Below are positions 1 to 9,253 of a stretch of 64,000 nt of DNA, in pieces; position 1 is the first letter of the stretch; every line of letters begins with the position of its first letter. Position numbers and translations under genes: made by a program. This stretch comes from Pseudomonas sp. HS6 (GTDB taxonomy: Bacteria; Pseudomonadota; Gammaproteobacteria; Pseudomonadales; Pseudomonadaceae): NCBI RefSeq assembly GCF_023375815.1, contig NZ_CP067412.1:186001-250000 (forward strand), in the 5' to 3' direction. The notes under the pieces are model-generated. The model made no database searches and was not told where the DNA came from. It saw only the letters and a program-made list of their open reading frames with translations.

Positions 1-1
1 G

Positions 2-1261
2 CTGATCCAGGTCGCCCTGGAAAACAACCGCGACCTGCGTGTCGCGGCGTTGAACATCGACGCCTACGCGGCTCAGTACCGCATCCAGCGTGCCGACCTG
101 TTCCCGGCCGTTTCGGCCAATGCCAGCGGCAGCCGTCAGCGGGTTCCGGCCCGTGCGTCGCAGACCGGTGAAGCGAGCATCACCAGTTCCTACACCGCCA
201 CCGTCGGCATCAGCGCCTACGAGCTCGACCTGTTCGGTCGGGTTCGCAGCCTGAGCGAACAAGCGCTGCAACAATACTTCGCCACCGAAGAAGCGCGCCG
301 CAGCACCCAGATCAGCCTGGTGGCCAGCGTGGCCAATGCCTACCTGACCTGGCAGGCCGACAAGGAACTGCTGAAGCTGACTCAGGACACCCTCGGTGCC
401 TTCGAGGAAAGCTACAAGCTGACCAGCCGCAGCAACGAGGTCGGTGTGGCCTCGGCGCTGGACCTGGCGCAGTCGCGCACCTCGGTCGAGAACGCTCGTG
501 CACAACTGGCGCGCTACACCCGCCAGGTCGCTCAGGACGAAAACAGCCTGACCCTGCTGCTCGGCACCGGCGTGCCGGCCAACCTGCAAGCGGCCAAACC
601 GCTGGCCGACGACCTGCTCAGCGATGTGCCGGCCGGTTTGCCGTCGGATCTGCTGCAACGTCGTCCGGACATCCTTCAGGCCGAGTACAACCTGAAGGCC
701 GCCAACGCCAACATCGGCGCGGCCCGTGCAGCGTTCTTCCCGAGCATCAGCCTGACCGCCAACGCGGGCAGCCTGAGCCCGGACCTGTCCGGCCTGTTCA
801 AGGGTGGTTCGGGCACGTGGCTGTTCCAGCCGCAGATCAACCTGCCGATCTTCAACGCCGGCAGCCTGCGCGCCAGCCTCGACTACGCCAAGATCCAGAA
901 AGACATCGGCGTGGCGAACTACGAGAAGTCCATTCAAACGGCCTTCCAGGAAGTCGCCGATGGCCTGGCCGCGCGCCAGACCTACACCGAGCAGTTGCAG
1001 GCGCAGCGTGACTTCGTTCAGGCCAACCAGGACTACTACCGTCTGGCCGAGCGTCGCTACCGCATTGGCGTCGACAGCAACCTGACCTTCCTCGATGCCC
1101 AGCGTCAGCTGTTCAGCGCCCAACAGGCCCTGATCACCGACCGCCTCGCGCAGCTGACCAGTGCGGTCAACCTGTACAAGGCCCTGGGCGGTGGCTGGAA
1201 TGCGCAAACCGCGCAGAACGAGCCGCTGAAAGAAGAAGCGCCAAAGATGAAGTTGTTCTGA
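2..1261 (+). CDS. Outer membrane channel of an RND efflux pump, OprM/TtgC-like (5' partial)
   Basis: Trimeric TolC-type channel that lets an inner-membrane RND pump and its periplasmic adaptor expel drugs or solvents across the outer membrane. The frame is open from the left edge, so the signal peptide, lipobox and first part of the outer membrane efflux domain lie outside the window. Both long helical OEP halves are visible, with the NodT/OprM hallmarks [21 protein letters not shown], a late [15 protein letters not shown] and the ending [11 protein letters not shown]. The adaptor and pump genes are probably just upstream. The short charged tail (EEAPKMKLF) is not a conserved feature that I know of. 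Family assignment is firm; which pump it serves is inferred. Confidence 0.93.
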   Translation: MIQVALENNRDLRVAALNIDAYAAQYRIQRADLFPAVSANASGSRQRVPARASQTGEASITSSYTATVGISAYELDLFGRVRSLSEQALQQYFATEEARRSTQISLVASVANAYLTWQADKELLKLTQDTLGAFEESYKLTSRSNEVGVASALDLAQSRTSVENARAQLARYTRQVAQDENSLTLLLGTGVPANLQAAKPLADDLLSDVPAGLPSDLLQRRPDILQAEYNLKAANANIGAARAAFFPSISLTANAGSLSPDLSGLFKGGSGTWLFQPQINLPIFNAGSLRASLDYAKIQKDIGVANYEKSIQTAFQEVADGLAARQTYTEQLQAQRDFVQANQDYYRLAERRYRIGVDSNLTFLDAQRQLFSAQQALITDRLAQLTSAVNLYKALGGGWNAQTAQNEPLKEEAPKMKLF

Positions 1262-1280
1262 TCATCCGGTGAACACAAGG

Positions 1281-1305
1281 AGCCCGCCGATTGGCGGGCT
1301 TTTTG
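1281..1305 (+). terminator. Rho-independent terminator after the efflux gene
   Basis: An 8-bp GC-rich stem (AGCCCGCC / GGCGGGCT) with a GATT loop is followed directly by TTTTTG. It lies 20 bases past the efflux stop codon. Confidence 0.9.
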
Positions 1306-1322
1306 TTGCCTGCATATCTTAC

Positions 1323-1337
1323 GTTCGATAATCGCCC
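1323..1337 (+). promoter_or_regulatory. PcaR-type operator upstream of the porin gene
   Basis: GTTCGATAATCGCCC differs by one base from the 15-base PcaR box reported for Pseudomonas putida (GTTCGATAATCGCAC, from memory). It recurs in related form before pcaI, pcaK and pcaR in this window. It sits about 215 bases before the porin ATG, with a looser half-site-like GCGATTGAA near 1352. Confidence 0.6.
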
Positions 1338-1550
1338 AGAACCCGCTTTCAGCGATTGAACCGCGCCACTCCCGCCCCGCACCATTCGAGCCACAAAACC
1401 AATAACAACAGGTTCGACACCATGCTCCAGCACCCTGCCCCGCCCGGCTGATCAACACCGCTCTCCCCCAAATTCGCCATTCCATGCCTGCCTCGAAAAC
1501 GGCAGTAACGGACTTCGTTCGACCCAAAAAAAATAACAAGAGATTCTGCG

Positions 1551-2810
1551 ATGACCCAACCCACTGCGCCGCATGTATTTCCCGGCCTGATCGCCCTCGC
1601 ACTGGTCGGCGCCGCTTTGCCCGTCGCGGCCGAAGAGGCCGGTTTCATCGAAGGGGCCAAGGCCGATCTGAACCTGCGCAACTTCTACATCAACCGCAAT
1701 TTCACCAATCCGACCAAGGCCCAGGGCATGGCGCAGGAGTGGACGCAGAACTTCATCCTCGACGCCAAATCCGGTTTCACCCAGGGCACCGTCGGTTTCG
1801 GCATGGACGTATTGGGGTTGTACTCGGTGAAACTCGATGGCGGCAAAGGCACCGGCGGTACCCAGGCGTTGCCGCTGGATCATGACGGTCACCCGGCGGA
1901 CAACTTCGGCCGCACCAACGTGGCGTTCAAGGCCAAACTGTCGCAGACCGAAATCAAGGTCGGCGAATGGATGCCGGTGCTGCCGATCCTGCGTTCGGAC
2001 GACGGCCGCTCGCTGCCGCAGACCTTTCGCGGCGGGCAGATCACCTCGAAGGAAATCGCCGGCCTGACCCTGTACGGCGGCCAGTTCCGCGCCAACAGTC
2101 CCCGTGATGACAGCAGCATGAGCGACATGTCGATGTTCGGCAAAGCGGCGTTCACCTCCGACCGCTTCAACTTTCAGGGCGGCGAATACGCGTTCAATGA
2201 CAAGCGCACGCAGATCGGCCTGTGGAACGCCGAACTCAAGGACATCTACAGCCAGCAGTACGTCAATCTGACCCACAGCCAGCCGCTGGGCGACTGGACC
2301 CTGGGCGCCAACCTCGGTTTCTTCTACGGCAAGGACGACGGCAGCGCCCGGGCCGGCGAGCTCGACAACAAGACCTGGTCGGGGATGTTCTCTGCGCGAT
2401 ACGGCGGCAACACTTTCTACGTCGGCCTGCAAAAACTCACGGGCGACAGCGCCTGGATGCGCGTCAACGGCACCAGCGGCGGCACCCTCGCCAACGACAG
2501 CTACAACTCAAGCTACGACAACGCCCAGGAACGTTCCTGGCAACTGCGCCACGACTACAACTTCGCCGCCCTCGGCGTTCCCGGCCTGACCCTGATGAAC
2601 CGCTACATCAGCGGCGACAACGTCCACACCGGTACGATCACCGATGGCAAGGAATGGGGCCGCGAATCGGAACTGGGCTACACCGTGCAGAGCGGCACGC
2701 TCAAGAACCTGAACGTCAGATGGCGCAACTCGACCATGCGCCGCGACTTCAGCAACAACGAGTTCGACGAGAACCGGTTGATCATCAGTTACCCGATCAG
2801 CCTGCTCTAG
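1551..2810 (+). CDS. OprD-family outer membrane porin, probably for aromatic acids
   Basis: Eighteen-strand substrate-specific porin of the OprD/Opd family, 419 aa, of normal family length. Residues 1-27 form a signal peptide (PVAA then EEAGF). The mature protein starts with the typical FIEGAKADLNLRNFYINRNF stretch and ends with the beta-signal NRLIISYPISLL. OprD-family members split into basic amino acid (OccD) and carboxylate/aromatic (OccK) importers. The PcaR-like box upstream and the pca block 1 kb away suggest benzoate or 4-hydroxybenzoate class substrates, as proposed for the pcaP porin of P. putida. Unlike pcaP it is not in the pca operon: it lies on the opposite strand behind tam. 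Substrate is inferred. Confidence 0.85.
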   Translation: MTQPTAPHVFPGLIALALVGAALPVAAEEAGFIEGAKADLNLRNFYINRNFTNPTKAQGMAQEWTQNFILDAKSGFTQGTVGFGMDVLGLYSVKLDGGKGTGGTQALPLDHDGHPADNFGRTNVAFKAKLSQTEIKVGEWMPVLPILRSDDGRSLPQTFRGGQITSKEIAGLTLYGGQFRANSPRDDSSMSDMSMFGKAAFTSDRFNFQGGEYAFNDKRTQIGLWNAELKDIYSQQYVNLTHSQPLGDWTLGANLGFFYGKDDGSARAGELDNKTWSGMFSARYGGNTFYVGLQKLTGDSAWMRVNGTSGGTLANDSYNSSYDNAQERSWQLRHDYNFAALGVPGLTLMNRYISGDNVHTGTITDGKEWGRESELGYTVQSGTLKNLNVRWRNSTMRRDFSNNEFDENRLIISYPISLL

Positions 2811-2985
2811 GTCGCTGTGCCATCCGTCAGGATTAATGGCACGTCGCCAGCCGTCGAGTAGAGTGGATCCACCTGAAGGACTCAGGTGCTCCACCCTTCC
2901 TGCTTCCGTTATCTGTTGATGTCGGTCCTCAAGACTTGGCCAGGTTGTCATCGGAAGACCCTGCTGATCACTGGAGGACGACCTC

Positions 2986-3786
2986 ATGATCACCCGACTC
3001 AAATCGGCTCCCGACTGGGATGCCAAGGCCTACCAGCAGTTTTCCCGTCTCAGGCAGCGCCCGGTCCATGAATTGCTCGACCGCGTCGAACTGCACAATC
3101 CCCAGCGTATTTATGACCTCGGCTGCGGCACTGGCATCGCCACGCAACTGTTGGCCGAACGCTGGCCTCGTGCACAGCTCGCGGGTATCGACAGCTCAGA
3201 GAAAATGCTCGATGAAGCCCGCAGTCTGCCAATCAAGGCATCGTGGCAACAATGCGATCTGCTCGACTGGCAGCCGGAGCAACGGGCGGATCTATTGCTG
3301 GCGGCCGCCGTGCTGCATTTCATCGACGATCATGCGCACTTGCTGCCGCACCTGCTTGGCCAGCTCAATCCCGGCGGCTGCCTGGCCGCGCACATGCCCG
3401 ACTGGCGCGATGCGCTGTGGTATCAACTGACGCTCGAGACCCTCGACGATGCCGGAGGCAAACCCTTGGGCAGCACTCAACTGCGCCAGCGCATGGCGGC
3501 GCGACCGTTGTTGTCACTGGAGGGTTACTACCGTTTGCTGGCACCGCTGACCACTTCGCTGGATATCTGGGAGACCGAGCAATTGCAGGTGGTTGACGGC
3601 AAGTCGCCGATTTATGACTGGGTGAAGGTGTCGGCGCTGCGGCCGGTGATGCAGGGACTGACCTCAGAGGAACAGGCGCGCTTCATTTATCACTACCTGA
3701 TGCGGGTGCAGGCGCATTATCCGCAGGAGGACGACGGGCATACGTTGTTTCCGTTCAAGCGGATTTTCATTGTTGCCAAGGTGTGA
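2986..3786 (+). CDS. tam: Trans-aconitate 2-methyltransferase
   Basis: SAM-dependent methyltransferase that esterifies trans-aconitate, an inhibitory by-product of the TCA intermediate cis-aconitate. The 266 aa length fits Tam. The N-terminal WDAKAYQQFSRLRQRPVHELL and the motif I DLGCGTGIATQLL (about residues 43-55) are characteristic, followed by the acidic SAM ribose-binding region GIDSSEKMLDEA. The ATG follows a good GGAGGACGACCTC ribosome site. It is probably transcribed alone and converges on pcaC. Cytoplasmic. Assignment by similarity to Tam/COG4106 is strong; activity is not shown. Confidence 0.88.
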   Translation: MITRLKSAPDWDAKAYQQFSRLRQRPVHELLDRVELHNPQRIYDLGCGTGIATQLLAERWPRAQLAGIDSSEKMLDEARSLPIKASWQQCDLLDWQPEQRADLLLAAAVLHFIDDHAHLLPHLLGQLNPGGCLAAHMPDWRDALWYQLTLETLDDAGGKPLGSTQLRQRMAARPLLSLEGYYRLLAPLTTSLDIWETEQLQVVDGKSPIYDWVKVSALRPVMQGLTSEEQARFIYHYLMRVQAHYPQEDDGHTLFPFKRIFIVAKV

Positions 3787-3797
3787 AGCTCAAAGGA

Positions 3798-3820
3798 TCG
3801 CAGCCTTCAACAGGCTGCGA
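3798..3820. terminator. Shared hairpin between tam and pcaC
   Basis: Perfect 8-bp stem TCGCAGCC / GGCTGCGA with a 7-base loop lies between the convergent ends of tam and pcaC. The trailing T-tract is weak on both strands (CTCTTC on plus), so it may be an inefficient bidirectional terminator. Confidence 0.55.
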
Positions 3821-3837
3821 CTCTTCAAATTCGGCAG

Positions 3838-4230
3838 TTACTCGCGTGACTCGGTACCCAACTCATCCCACACCGACTCGGCCAGATGAAACGTCGCATT
3901 CGCCGCCGGAATCCCGCAGTAGATCGCGCTCTGCATGATCACTTCCTTGATCTCGCCCCGGCTCACGCCATTGTTGGCCGCTGCGCGCAGATGCAACTTG
4001 AGTTCGCCTTCGCGGTTCATGCCGATCAGCATGGCGATGGTGATCAGGCTGCGGGTGTGGCGCGGCAGGCCCGGACGGGTCCAGATGTCGCCCCAGGCGT
4101 GACGGGTAATCATCTCCTGGAACTCCGAGTTGAACTCGGTCAGCGTGGTCAGGCTGCGATCGACATGAGCGTCGCCGAGCACCGCGCGGCGCACTTGCAT
4201 GCCGTCGTCATAACGTTGTTTCTCGTCCAC
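3838..4230 (-). CDS. pcaC: 4-carboxymuconolactone decarboxylase
   Basis: Converts gamma-carboxymuconolactone to 3-oxoadipate enol-lactone with loss of CO2. The 130 aa chain is one complete carboxymuconolactone decarboxylase domain. It opens MDEKQRYDDGMQVRRAVLGD and keeps the conserved HLRAAANNGVSRGEIKEV helix and the IYCGIPAANATFHLA segment, with the family Cys and His. It is the last gene of pcaT-B-D-C on the minus strand, 10 bases after pcaD, which fits the reaction order PcaB, PcaC, PcaD. Nothing in it is unusual. Confidence 0.96.
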   Translation of the reverse strand: MDEKQRYDDGMQVRRAVLGDAHVDRSLTTLTEFNSEFQEMITRHAWGDIWTRPGLPRHTRSLITIAMLIGMNREGELKLHLRAAANNGVSRGEIKEVIMQSAIYCGIPAANATFHLAESVWDELGTESRE

Positions 4231-4240
4231 GGAAATCCCC

Positions 4241-5032
4241 TCAAGCGGCCAGCAGAAATGTCAGCACGCGGTCGCTGAACGCGTCGCCGGCCTGAACGTT
4301 GGAAAGGTGTGCGGCATAGAACTCGGCGTACTCGGCGCCGTGCACATGCTCCTGAATGAAATGCCCGCCGGACGGCGGCGTCACCGCATCTTCCGTACCG
4401 GCGATCACCAGCAGCGGCGCCTTGATCGACGCCAGTTGATCACGGAAATCCGCATCGCGCACCGCCGCACAATTAGCGGCGTAACCTTCAGGATTGGTCG
4501 CGGCCAGCATGTCGGTGATCTGCTTGGCCGCTGCCGGATGGGCGGCGGAAAAGTCCGGGGTAAACCAACGGGCAATCGACGCATCACGCAAGGCGACCAT
4601 CGCCGCCGGGCCGTCGCGCAGCACGGTTTCAATGCGCGGATTCCACACCGACGGGTCGCCGATTTTCGCCGCCGTATTGCAGACGATCAGTTTGTTCAGC
4701 CGCTGGCCGGCGTTGATACCCAGCCACTGGCCGATCAAGCCGCCCATCGACAGACCGCAGAAATGCGCACGTTCAATGTGCAGCGCATCCAGCAGTGCCA
4801 GCACGTCGTGGCCCAGTTGCTCGATGCTGTAAGGGCCCGGCGTCACCAGCGACTGGCCGTGACCGCGAGTGTCGAAACGCAGCACGCGAAAGTGCTCGGT
4901 GAACGCCGGCATCTGGGCGTCCCACATGTGCAGGTCGGTGCCCAACGAGTTGGACAGCACCAGCAGCGGCGCATCGGCCGGGCCTTCCAATGAGTAATGC
5001 AGGTCGCCATCGGCGAGTTGAACGAAAGCCAC
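4241..5032 (-). CDS. pcaD: 3-oxoadipate enol-lactonase
   Basis: Alpha/beta hydrolase that opens 3-oxoadipate enol-lactone to 3-oxoadipate, the step where the protocatechuate and catechol branches meet. The nucleophile elbow GLSMGG puts the catalytic serine near residue 95. The acid is probably in TEDAVTPPSGG, and the histidine is in AAHLSNVQ near the C-terminus. The 263 aa length is standard for a stand-alone PcaD, with no fusion to PcaC as found in some actinobacteria. It lies 12 bases after pcaB in the pcaTBDC unit. Confidence 0.96.
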   Translation of the reverse strand: MAFVQLADGDLHYSLEGPADAPLLVLSNSLGTDLHMWDAQMPAFTEHFRVLRFDTRGHGQSLVTPGPYSIEQLGHDVLALLDALHIERAHFCGLSMGGLIGQWLGINAGQRLNKLIVCNTAAKIGDPSVWNPRIETVLRDGPAAMVALRDASIARWFTPDFSAAHPAAAKQITDMLAATNPEGYAANCAAVRDADFRDQLASIKAPLLVIAGTEDAVTPPSGGHFIQEHVHGAEYAEFYAAHLSNVQAGDAFSDRVLTFLLAA

Positions 5033-5044
5033 AGCCCTCTCCTT

Positions 5045-6409
5045 TCAGTCAGACAATGCGTTGTGTTCGGCCACCGCACGCTCGACCCAGGTCTGCGCCT
5101 GACCGAGGTAATGGGCGGGATCGAGCAGATGATCCAGTTCGGTTGCGCTGAGTTCGACGGTCACTTGCGGTTCTTCACCGAGTACCGCACGCAGGTGGCG
5201 TTGCTCGGCCACCGCCCGCTTGCAGCATTGTTCGAGCAGATGATGCGCAGCGTCGCGGCCGACCCGTTGCGCGAGGACGATGCTCACCGCCTCGGCCAGC
5301 ACCAGACCTTGGGTCAATTCCAGGTTGCGGGCCATGCGCGCCGCATCGACCTCCAGACCGTCGGTCAGCAATCGCGCCTGTTGCAGAGCGCCCGACACCA
5401 GGCAGCAGATGTCCGGCAGGGTTTCCCATTCGGCATGCCACAAGCCGAGGCTGCGCTCGTGTTCCTGGGGCATGGCGCTGAACAGCGTCGAGACCAGCCC
5501 CGGCACGCGGGTCGCCGCACCGATCAACACCGCCGCACCCACCGGGTTGCGTTTGTGCGGCATGGTCGAGGAACCGCCCTTGCCCGGCGCCGAAGGTTCG
5601 AACACTTCCGCCGCTTCGGTCTGCATCAACAGGCTGATGTCGCGACCGAGTTTGCCGAGGCTGCCGGCGATCAGACCGAGCACTGCACCGAACTCGACGA
5701 TGCGATCACGCTGGGTGTGCCACGGTTGTTCCGGCAGGGTCAGTTGCAGTTCTTCAGCCAGTGCACGAGCAATCGGCATCGCTTGTTCGCCAAGCGCCGC
5801 AAGGGTGCCGGACGCGCCACCGAATTGCAGCACCAGCAGGCGCGGCTTGAGTTCGCGCAGACGCTGACGGCTGCGGGTCACGGCACCAAGCCAGCCGGCG
5901 ATCTTCATGCCGAGGGTCACTGGTGTCGCGTGCTGCAGCCAGGTGCGCCCGGCCAGCGGCGTCGCGGCGTGGTGTTGCGCCTGAATGGCGAGGGATTCAG
6001 CCAGTTGCGCCAACTCACCTTCAATCAATTCCAGCGCCTGACGCAATTGCAGCACCAGCCCGGAATCCATCACGTCCTGGCTAGTGGCGCCCAGATGCAC
6101 ATAGCGCTCGGCCTCGACATCGGTGGCGGCAATCTGTTTGCCCAAGGCCTTGACCAGCGGAATCGCCGAATTGCCCGCCGTGGCGATGGCTTCACCCAAC
6201 GCGGCGAAATCGAACAGTCCGGCGCGGCAGGCGTTTTCGATGGATGCCACAGCACTCGCCGGAATCACCCCGACCCGCGCTTCGGCCCGGGCCAGCGCCG
6301 CTTCGAAGTCGAGCATCGCCTGCACCCGGCCCTGATCGCAGAACACGTCGCGCATATCGCGGGCAGTGAAATAGGCATCGAACAATTGATTGCCCGGTCG
6401 CTGAGTCAT
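5045..6409 (-). CDS. pcaB: 3-carboxy-cis,cis-muconate cycloisomerase
   Basis: Lactonises 3-carboxy-cis,cis-muconate, the product of protocatechuate 3,4-dioxygenase, to 4-carboxymuconolactone. It belongs to the fumarase/aspartase superfamily, with the signature GSSTMPHKRNP in the middle of a 454 aa chain and the class II bacterial CMLE start NQLFDAYFTARDMRDVF. I chose the ATG at 6409 (MTQRPGNQ) because AAGGACTG precedes it. An in-frame start 14 codons earlier would add an unconserved Arg/Gly-rich lead and nearly reach pcaT. Third gene from the end of the pcaTBDC unit. Confidence 0.95.
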   Translation of the reverse strand: MTQRPGNQLFDAYFTARDMRDVFCDQGRVQAMLDFEAALARAEARVGVIPASAVASIENACRAGLFDFAALGEAIATAGNSAIPLVKALGKQIAATDVEAERYVHLGATSQDVMDSGLVLQLRQALELIEGELAQLAESLAIQAQHHAATPLAGRTWLQHATPVTLGMKIAGWLGAVTRSRQRLRELKPRLLVLQFGGASGTLAALGEQAMPIARALAEELQLTLPEQPWHTQRDRIVEFGAVLGLIAGSLGKLGRDISLLMQTEAAEVFEPSAPGKGGSSTMPHKRNPVGAAVLIGAATRVPGLVSTLFSAMPQEHERSLGLWHAEWETLPDICCLVSGALQQARLLTDGLEVDAARMARNLELTQGLVLAEAVSIVLAQRVGRDAAHHLLEQCCKRAVAEQRHLRAVLGEEPQVTVELSATELDHLLDPAHYLGQAQTWVERAVAEHNALSD

Positions 6410-6455
6410 AAACAGTCCTTGCCGGCGCGGGCCTTGATGGCCCGCGCGCATTGGT

Positions 6456-7751
6456 TCAAAGGTCGTGGTGCAAATACGCGGCCTGTTTCGGCAGGCGCAG
6501 GCTGAACAGGAACGCTACGGCCATCATCACCGTGACGTACCAATAGAAAGCGTTTTCCATGCCTCCGGCCTTGAGGCTCAGAGCCACATATTCCGCCGAA
6601 CCGCCGAAGATCGCATTGGCCACCGCATAGGCCAGGCCGACGCCAAGAGCGCGGACTTCCGGCGGGAACATTTCGGCTTTCACCAGGCCGCTGATCGAGG
6701 TGTAGAAACTGACGATCGCCAGCGCCACAGTGATCAACACAAAGGCCAGGAACGGGCTGCTGACGCTTTTCAGGCTCAACAGGATCGGCACGGTGAACAG
6801 CGTACCGAGGGCGCCGAACCAGAGCATCGAATTACGCCGGCCGATCTTGTCGGCGAGCATGCCGAACAGCGGCTGCATGCACATATATAAGAAGAGCGCG
6901 CCGGTCATGATGAAGCTCGCGGTCTTGGCGTGCATGCCGGCGGTATTCACCAGGTACTTCTGCATGTACGTGGTGAAGGTATAGAAAATCAGCGATCCAC
7001 CGGCGGTGTAACCCAGCACGGTGATAAACGCGGCTTTGTGATCGCGGAACAGCGCACTGATACTGCCGGCGTCTTTGTGCGCGCGCGTTTCCTTGTTGGT
7101 GGTTTCTTTCAGCGTACGACGCAGGAACAACGAAATAAGCGCCGCCACCGCCCCGACCACAAACGGAATCCGCCAGCCGTAGGCGCGCAGTTCATCTTCA
7201 GAGAGAAACTGTTGCAGGATCACCACCACCAGCACCGCCAGCAGTTGACCACCAATCAGGGTTACGTACTGGAACGAGGCGAAGAAACCGCGCTGGCCCT
7301 TGAGCGCGACTTCGCTCATGTAAGTCGCTGTGGTGCCGTACTCACCGCCCACCGACAAGCCCTGCAACAGACGCGCGAACAGCAACAGCACCGGCGCCCA
7401 GACGCCGATGCTGTTGTAGGTCGGCAGACAGGCGATGAGCAACGAGCCGAAGCACATCATCAGAATCGAGATCAGCATCGAATTCTTGCGCCCGTGCTTG
7501 TCCGCCACCCGGCCGAAGATCCAGCCGCCGATCGGTCGCATCAGGAACCCGGCGGCGAACACGCCTGCGGTGTTGACCAACTGCACCGTGGGGTTGTCCG
7601 AGGGGAAAAACGCCGGGGCGAAATAGATCGCGCAGAATGCGTAGACGTAGAAGTCGAACCATTCGACCAGATTGCCGGACGAGGCGCCGACAATGGCAAA
7701 GATGCGCTTGCTGCGCTCCTCGCCGGTGTAATGAGAGGTGGTGGTTGTCAT
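6456..7751 (-). CDS. pcaT: MFS dicarboxylate permease, PcaT-type
   Basis: Metabolite:H+ symporter (MHS) family member of the major facilitator superfamily, 431 aa, with about 12 hydrophobic segments. It opens with the family stretch [18 protein letters not shown] and carries the cytoplasmic loop motif [13 protein letters not shown] between segments 2 and 3. PcaT was proposed in P. putida to take up 3-oxoadipate, and the protein is close to the 2-oxoglutarate permease KgtP. Placement as first gene before pcaB-D-C supports PcaT. It has 190 bases of leader, half of which is a REPIN, so it may have its own promoter. Confidence 0.9.
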   Translation of the reverse strand: MTTTTSHYTGEERSKRIFAIVGASSGNLVEWFDFYVYAFCAIYFAPAFFPSDNPTVQLVNTAGVFAAGFLMRPIGGWIFGRVADKHGRKNSMLISILMMCFGSLLIACLPTYNSIGVWAPVLLLFARLLQGLSVGGEYGTTATYMSEVALKGQRGFFASFQYVTLIGGQLLAVLVVVILQQFLSEDELRAYGWRIPFVVGAVAALISLFLRRTLKETTNKETRAHKDAGSISALFRDHKAAFITVLGYTAGGSLIFYTFTTYMQKYLVNTAGMHAKTASFIMTGALFLYMCMQPLFGMLADKIGRRNSMLWFGALGTLFTVPILLSLKSVSSPFLAFVLITVALAIVSFYTSISGLVKAEMFPPEVRALGVGLAYAVANAIFGGSAEYVALSLKAGGMENAFYWYVTVMMAVAFLFSLRLPKQAAYLHHDL

Positions 7752-7831
7752 TGTTTTTCACTCGATAGGGACAGTGAGAGTCTAGACACACTTCGCAACA
7801 GTCCCGTTCCACAGATACCAAGGTGATGCAG

Positions 7832-7931
7832 ATCCCTGTGGGAGCGAGCTTGCTCGCGATGGCGTCTTGTCAGGCTACAACGATGGAGACTGACACACCG
7901 CTTTCGCGAGCAAGCTCGCTCCCACAGGGAT
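7832..7931. repeat. REPIN (inverted pair of REP sequences) between pcaG and pcaT
   Basis: Two REP elements face each other: GTGGGAGCGAGCTTGCTCGC at the left and its reverse complement at the right, separated by about 45 bases. The outer ends are ATCCCTG and CAGGGAT. This is the GCGAGC-arm type of Pseudomonas REP. Confidence 0.92.
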
Positions 7932-7944
7932 TCGTGGTGTTCTT

Positions 7945-8511
7945 TCAGTAATCGAAGAACACGGTTTCCGCGTCAGTGCCCTGCAGGATCACATTCCACT
8001 GATAAACGCCCGCCGCATCCGGCTTGGCCAGCAACGTGGTGCGGCGCTCGGCCGGTACGCATTCGAGCAGCGGATCATTCACGTTCGCCGGATCGCCCTC
8101 GAAATAAATCCGCGTCAGCAAGTGCTTCACCAACCCGCGCGCGAACACCAGCACCACCAAGTGCGGCGCCTGGGTCGAGCCTTTCAGGCCTTCGACCGTG
8201 CCCGGTTTGATCGTGGTGAAACGGAAGCGCCCTTCGGCGTCTACCGGCACCCGGCCGAAACCTTCGAAATTAGGGTCGAGCGGCTTGGCCTGCTCGTCTT
8301 CCGGGTGGTCATATTTGCCGGCGGCGTTGGCCTGCCAGACTTCGAGCATGGCGTCGTTGACGACATCGCCGTTACCGTCCACCACTTGCCCGGTGATCGC
8401 CACGCGCTGGCCAAGGGTCAGTTCGTTGGCGAGGTTCTCGCGATTCAGCCAGGTCAGGCCGATGTGGTAATACGGCCCGACGGTGTGGGACGTGGTCGCA
8501 GTCAGGGTCAT
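7945..8511 (-). CDS. pcaG: Protocatechuate 3,4-dioxygenase alpha subunit
   Basis: Structural partner of PcaH in the (alpha-beta) non-haem Fe(III) intradiol dioxygenase that cleaves protocatechuate between its two hydroxyl groups. The 188 aa chain begins in typical fashion with TATTSHTVGPYYHIGL and holds the intradiol core LEVWQANAAGKYDHPED. At the positions where PcaH has its two iron histidines it reads QAPHLVVLVF, so it lacks the full ligand set, as expected for the alpha subunit. Its ATG lies one base after the pcaH stop codon, so the two are translationally coupled. Confidence 0.97.
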   Translation of the reverse strand: MTLTATTSHTVGPYYHIGLTWLNRENLANELTLGQRVAITGQVVDGNGDVVNDAMLEVWQANAAGKYDHPEDEQAKPLDPNFEGFGRVPVDAEGRFRFTTIKPGTVEGLKGSTQAPHLVVLVFARGLVKHLLTRIYFEGDPANVNDPLLECVPAERRTTLLAKPDAAGVYQWNVILQGTDAETVFFDY

Positions 8512-8512
8512 C

Positions 8513-9217
8513 TCATTTCTCCATCGGCGTGGCTTCGCGGCCGCGCAGCACGATGTCCCAGCGATAAGCGAGGGCGTAGGACGGAATGGTTTTTTCCAGA
8601 TCGAAAGCAGCGATCAGGCGTTCCTTGGCCGAGGTGTCCGGCACGCAGTTGTAGATCGGGTCATACGGAAGCAGCGGATCGCCCGGGAAGTACATTTGCG
8701 TGACCAGACGCGTCAGGATGCTCGGCCCGAACAGCGAAAAATGCACGTGGGCCGGGCGCCAGGCGTTGTGGTGGTTGCCCCACGGATAGGCGCCGGGCTT
8801 GATGGTCTGGAACTGATACCAGCCATCGGCGTCGGTCACGGTGCGGCCAGTGCCAGTGAAGTTCGGGTCCAGCGGTGCGTCGTGCAGGTCGCGGGCGTGG
8901 TTGTAGCGGCCGGCAGCGTTGGCCTGCCAGATCTCCACCAGAATCCCCGGCACCGGCAGGCCGTCTTCATCGAGCACACGCCCGTGAATGATGATCCGCT
9001 CACCCAGCGGCTCACCCTGATGCTGGGCGGTCAGATCGTTATCAGTGTCGCCCACTCGCTCGGCACCGATGGTCGGGCCAGTGATTTCCGACAACGAGTG
9101 AGGCAGAAACACCAACGGCTTGGACGGCGAGCGCAGATTGGTGGATTGATAATTCGGGTGCAGGTACGGCGGCTGGGTGCCTTCCTGCGGGCGGCGGTAA
9201 CCAGGCTTGTCAGTCAT
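8513..9217 (-). CDS. pcaH: Protocatechuate 3,4-dioxygenase beta subunit
   Basis: Iron-bearing subunit of protocatechuate 3,4-dioxygenase, which gives 3-carboxy-cis,cis-muconate. The four Fe(III) ligands can be read in order: Tyr in AAGRYNHARD, Tyr in AYPWGNHHN, and two His in RPAHVHFSLFG. The 234 aa length and the N-terminal PYLHPNYQSTNLRSPSKPL are standard. The ATG follows GAGGAAAGCGAA. Only 36 bases separate it from the pcaF stop, with no visible terminator, so pcaIJFHG are probably co-transcribed. In many pseudomonads pcaHG is instead a separate locus. Confidence 0.97.
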   Translation of the reverse strand: MTDKPGYRRPQEGTQPPYLHPNYQSTNLRSPSKPLVFLPHSLSEITGPTIGAERVGDTDNDLTAQHQGEPLGERIIIHGRVLDEDGLPVPGILVEIWQANAAGRYNHARDLHDAPLDPNFTGTGRTVTDADGWYQFQTIKPGAYPWGNHHNAWRPAHVHFSLFGPSILTRLVTQMYFPGDPLLPYDPIYNCVPDTSAKERLIAAFDLEKTIPSYALAYRWDIVLRGREATPMEK

Positions 9218-9253
9218 TTCGCTTTCCTCTGTTCTTGTTCGTCACGGCTTGCG

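Noticed and set aside
7752..7831. PcaR box before pcaT
   Set aside because: ACTCGATAGG resembles only half of a box. No site close to the consensus was found, so no operator was called.
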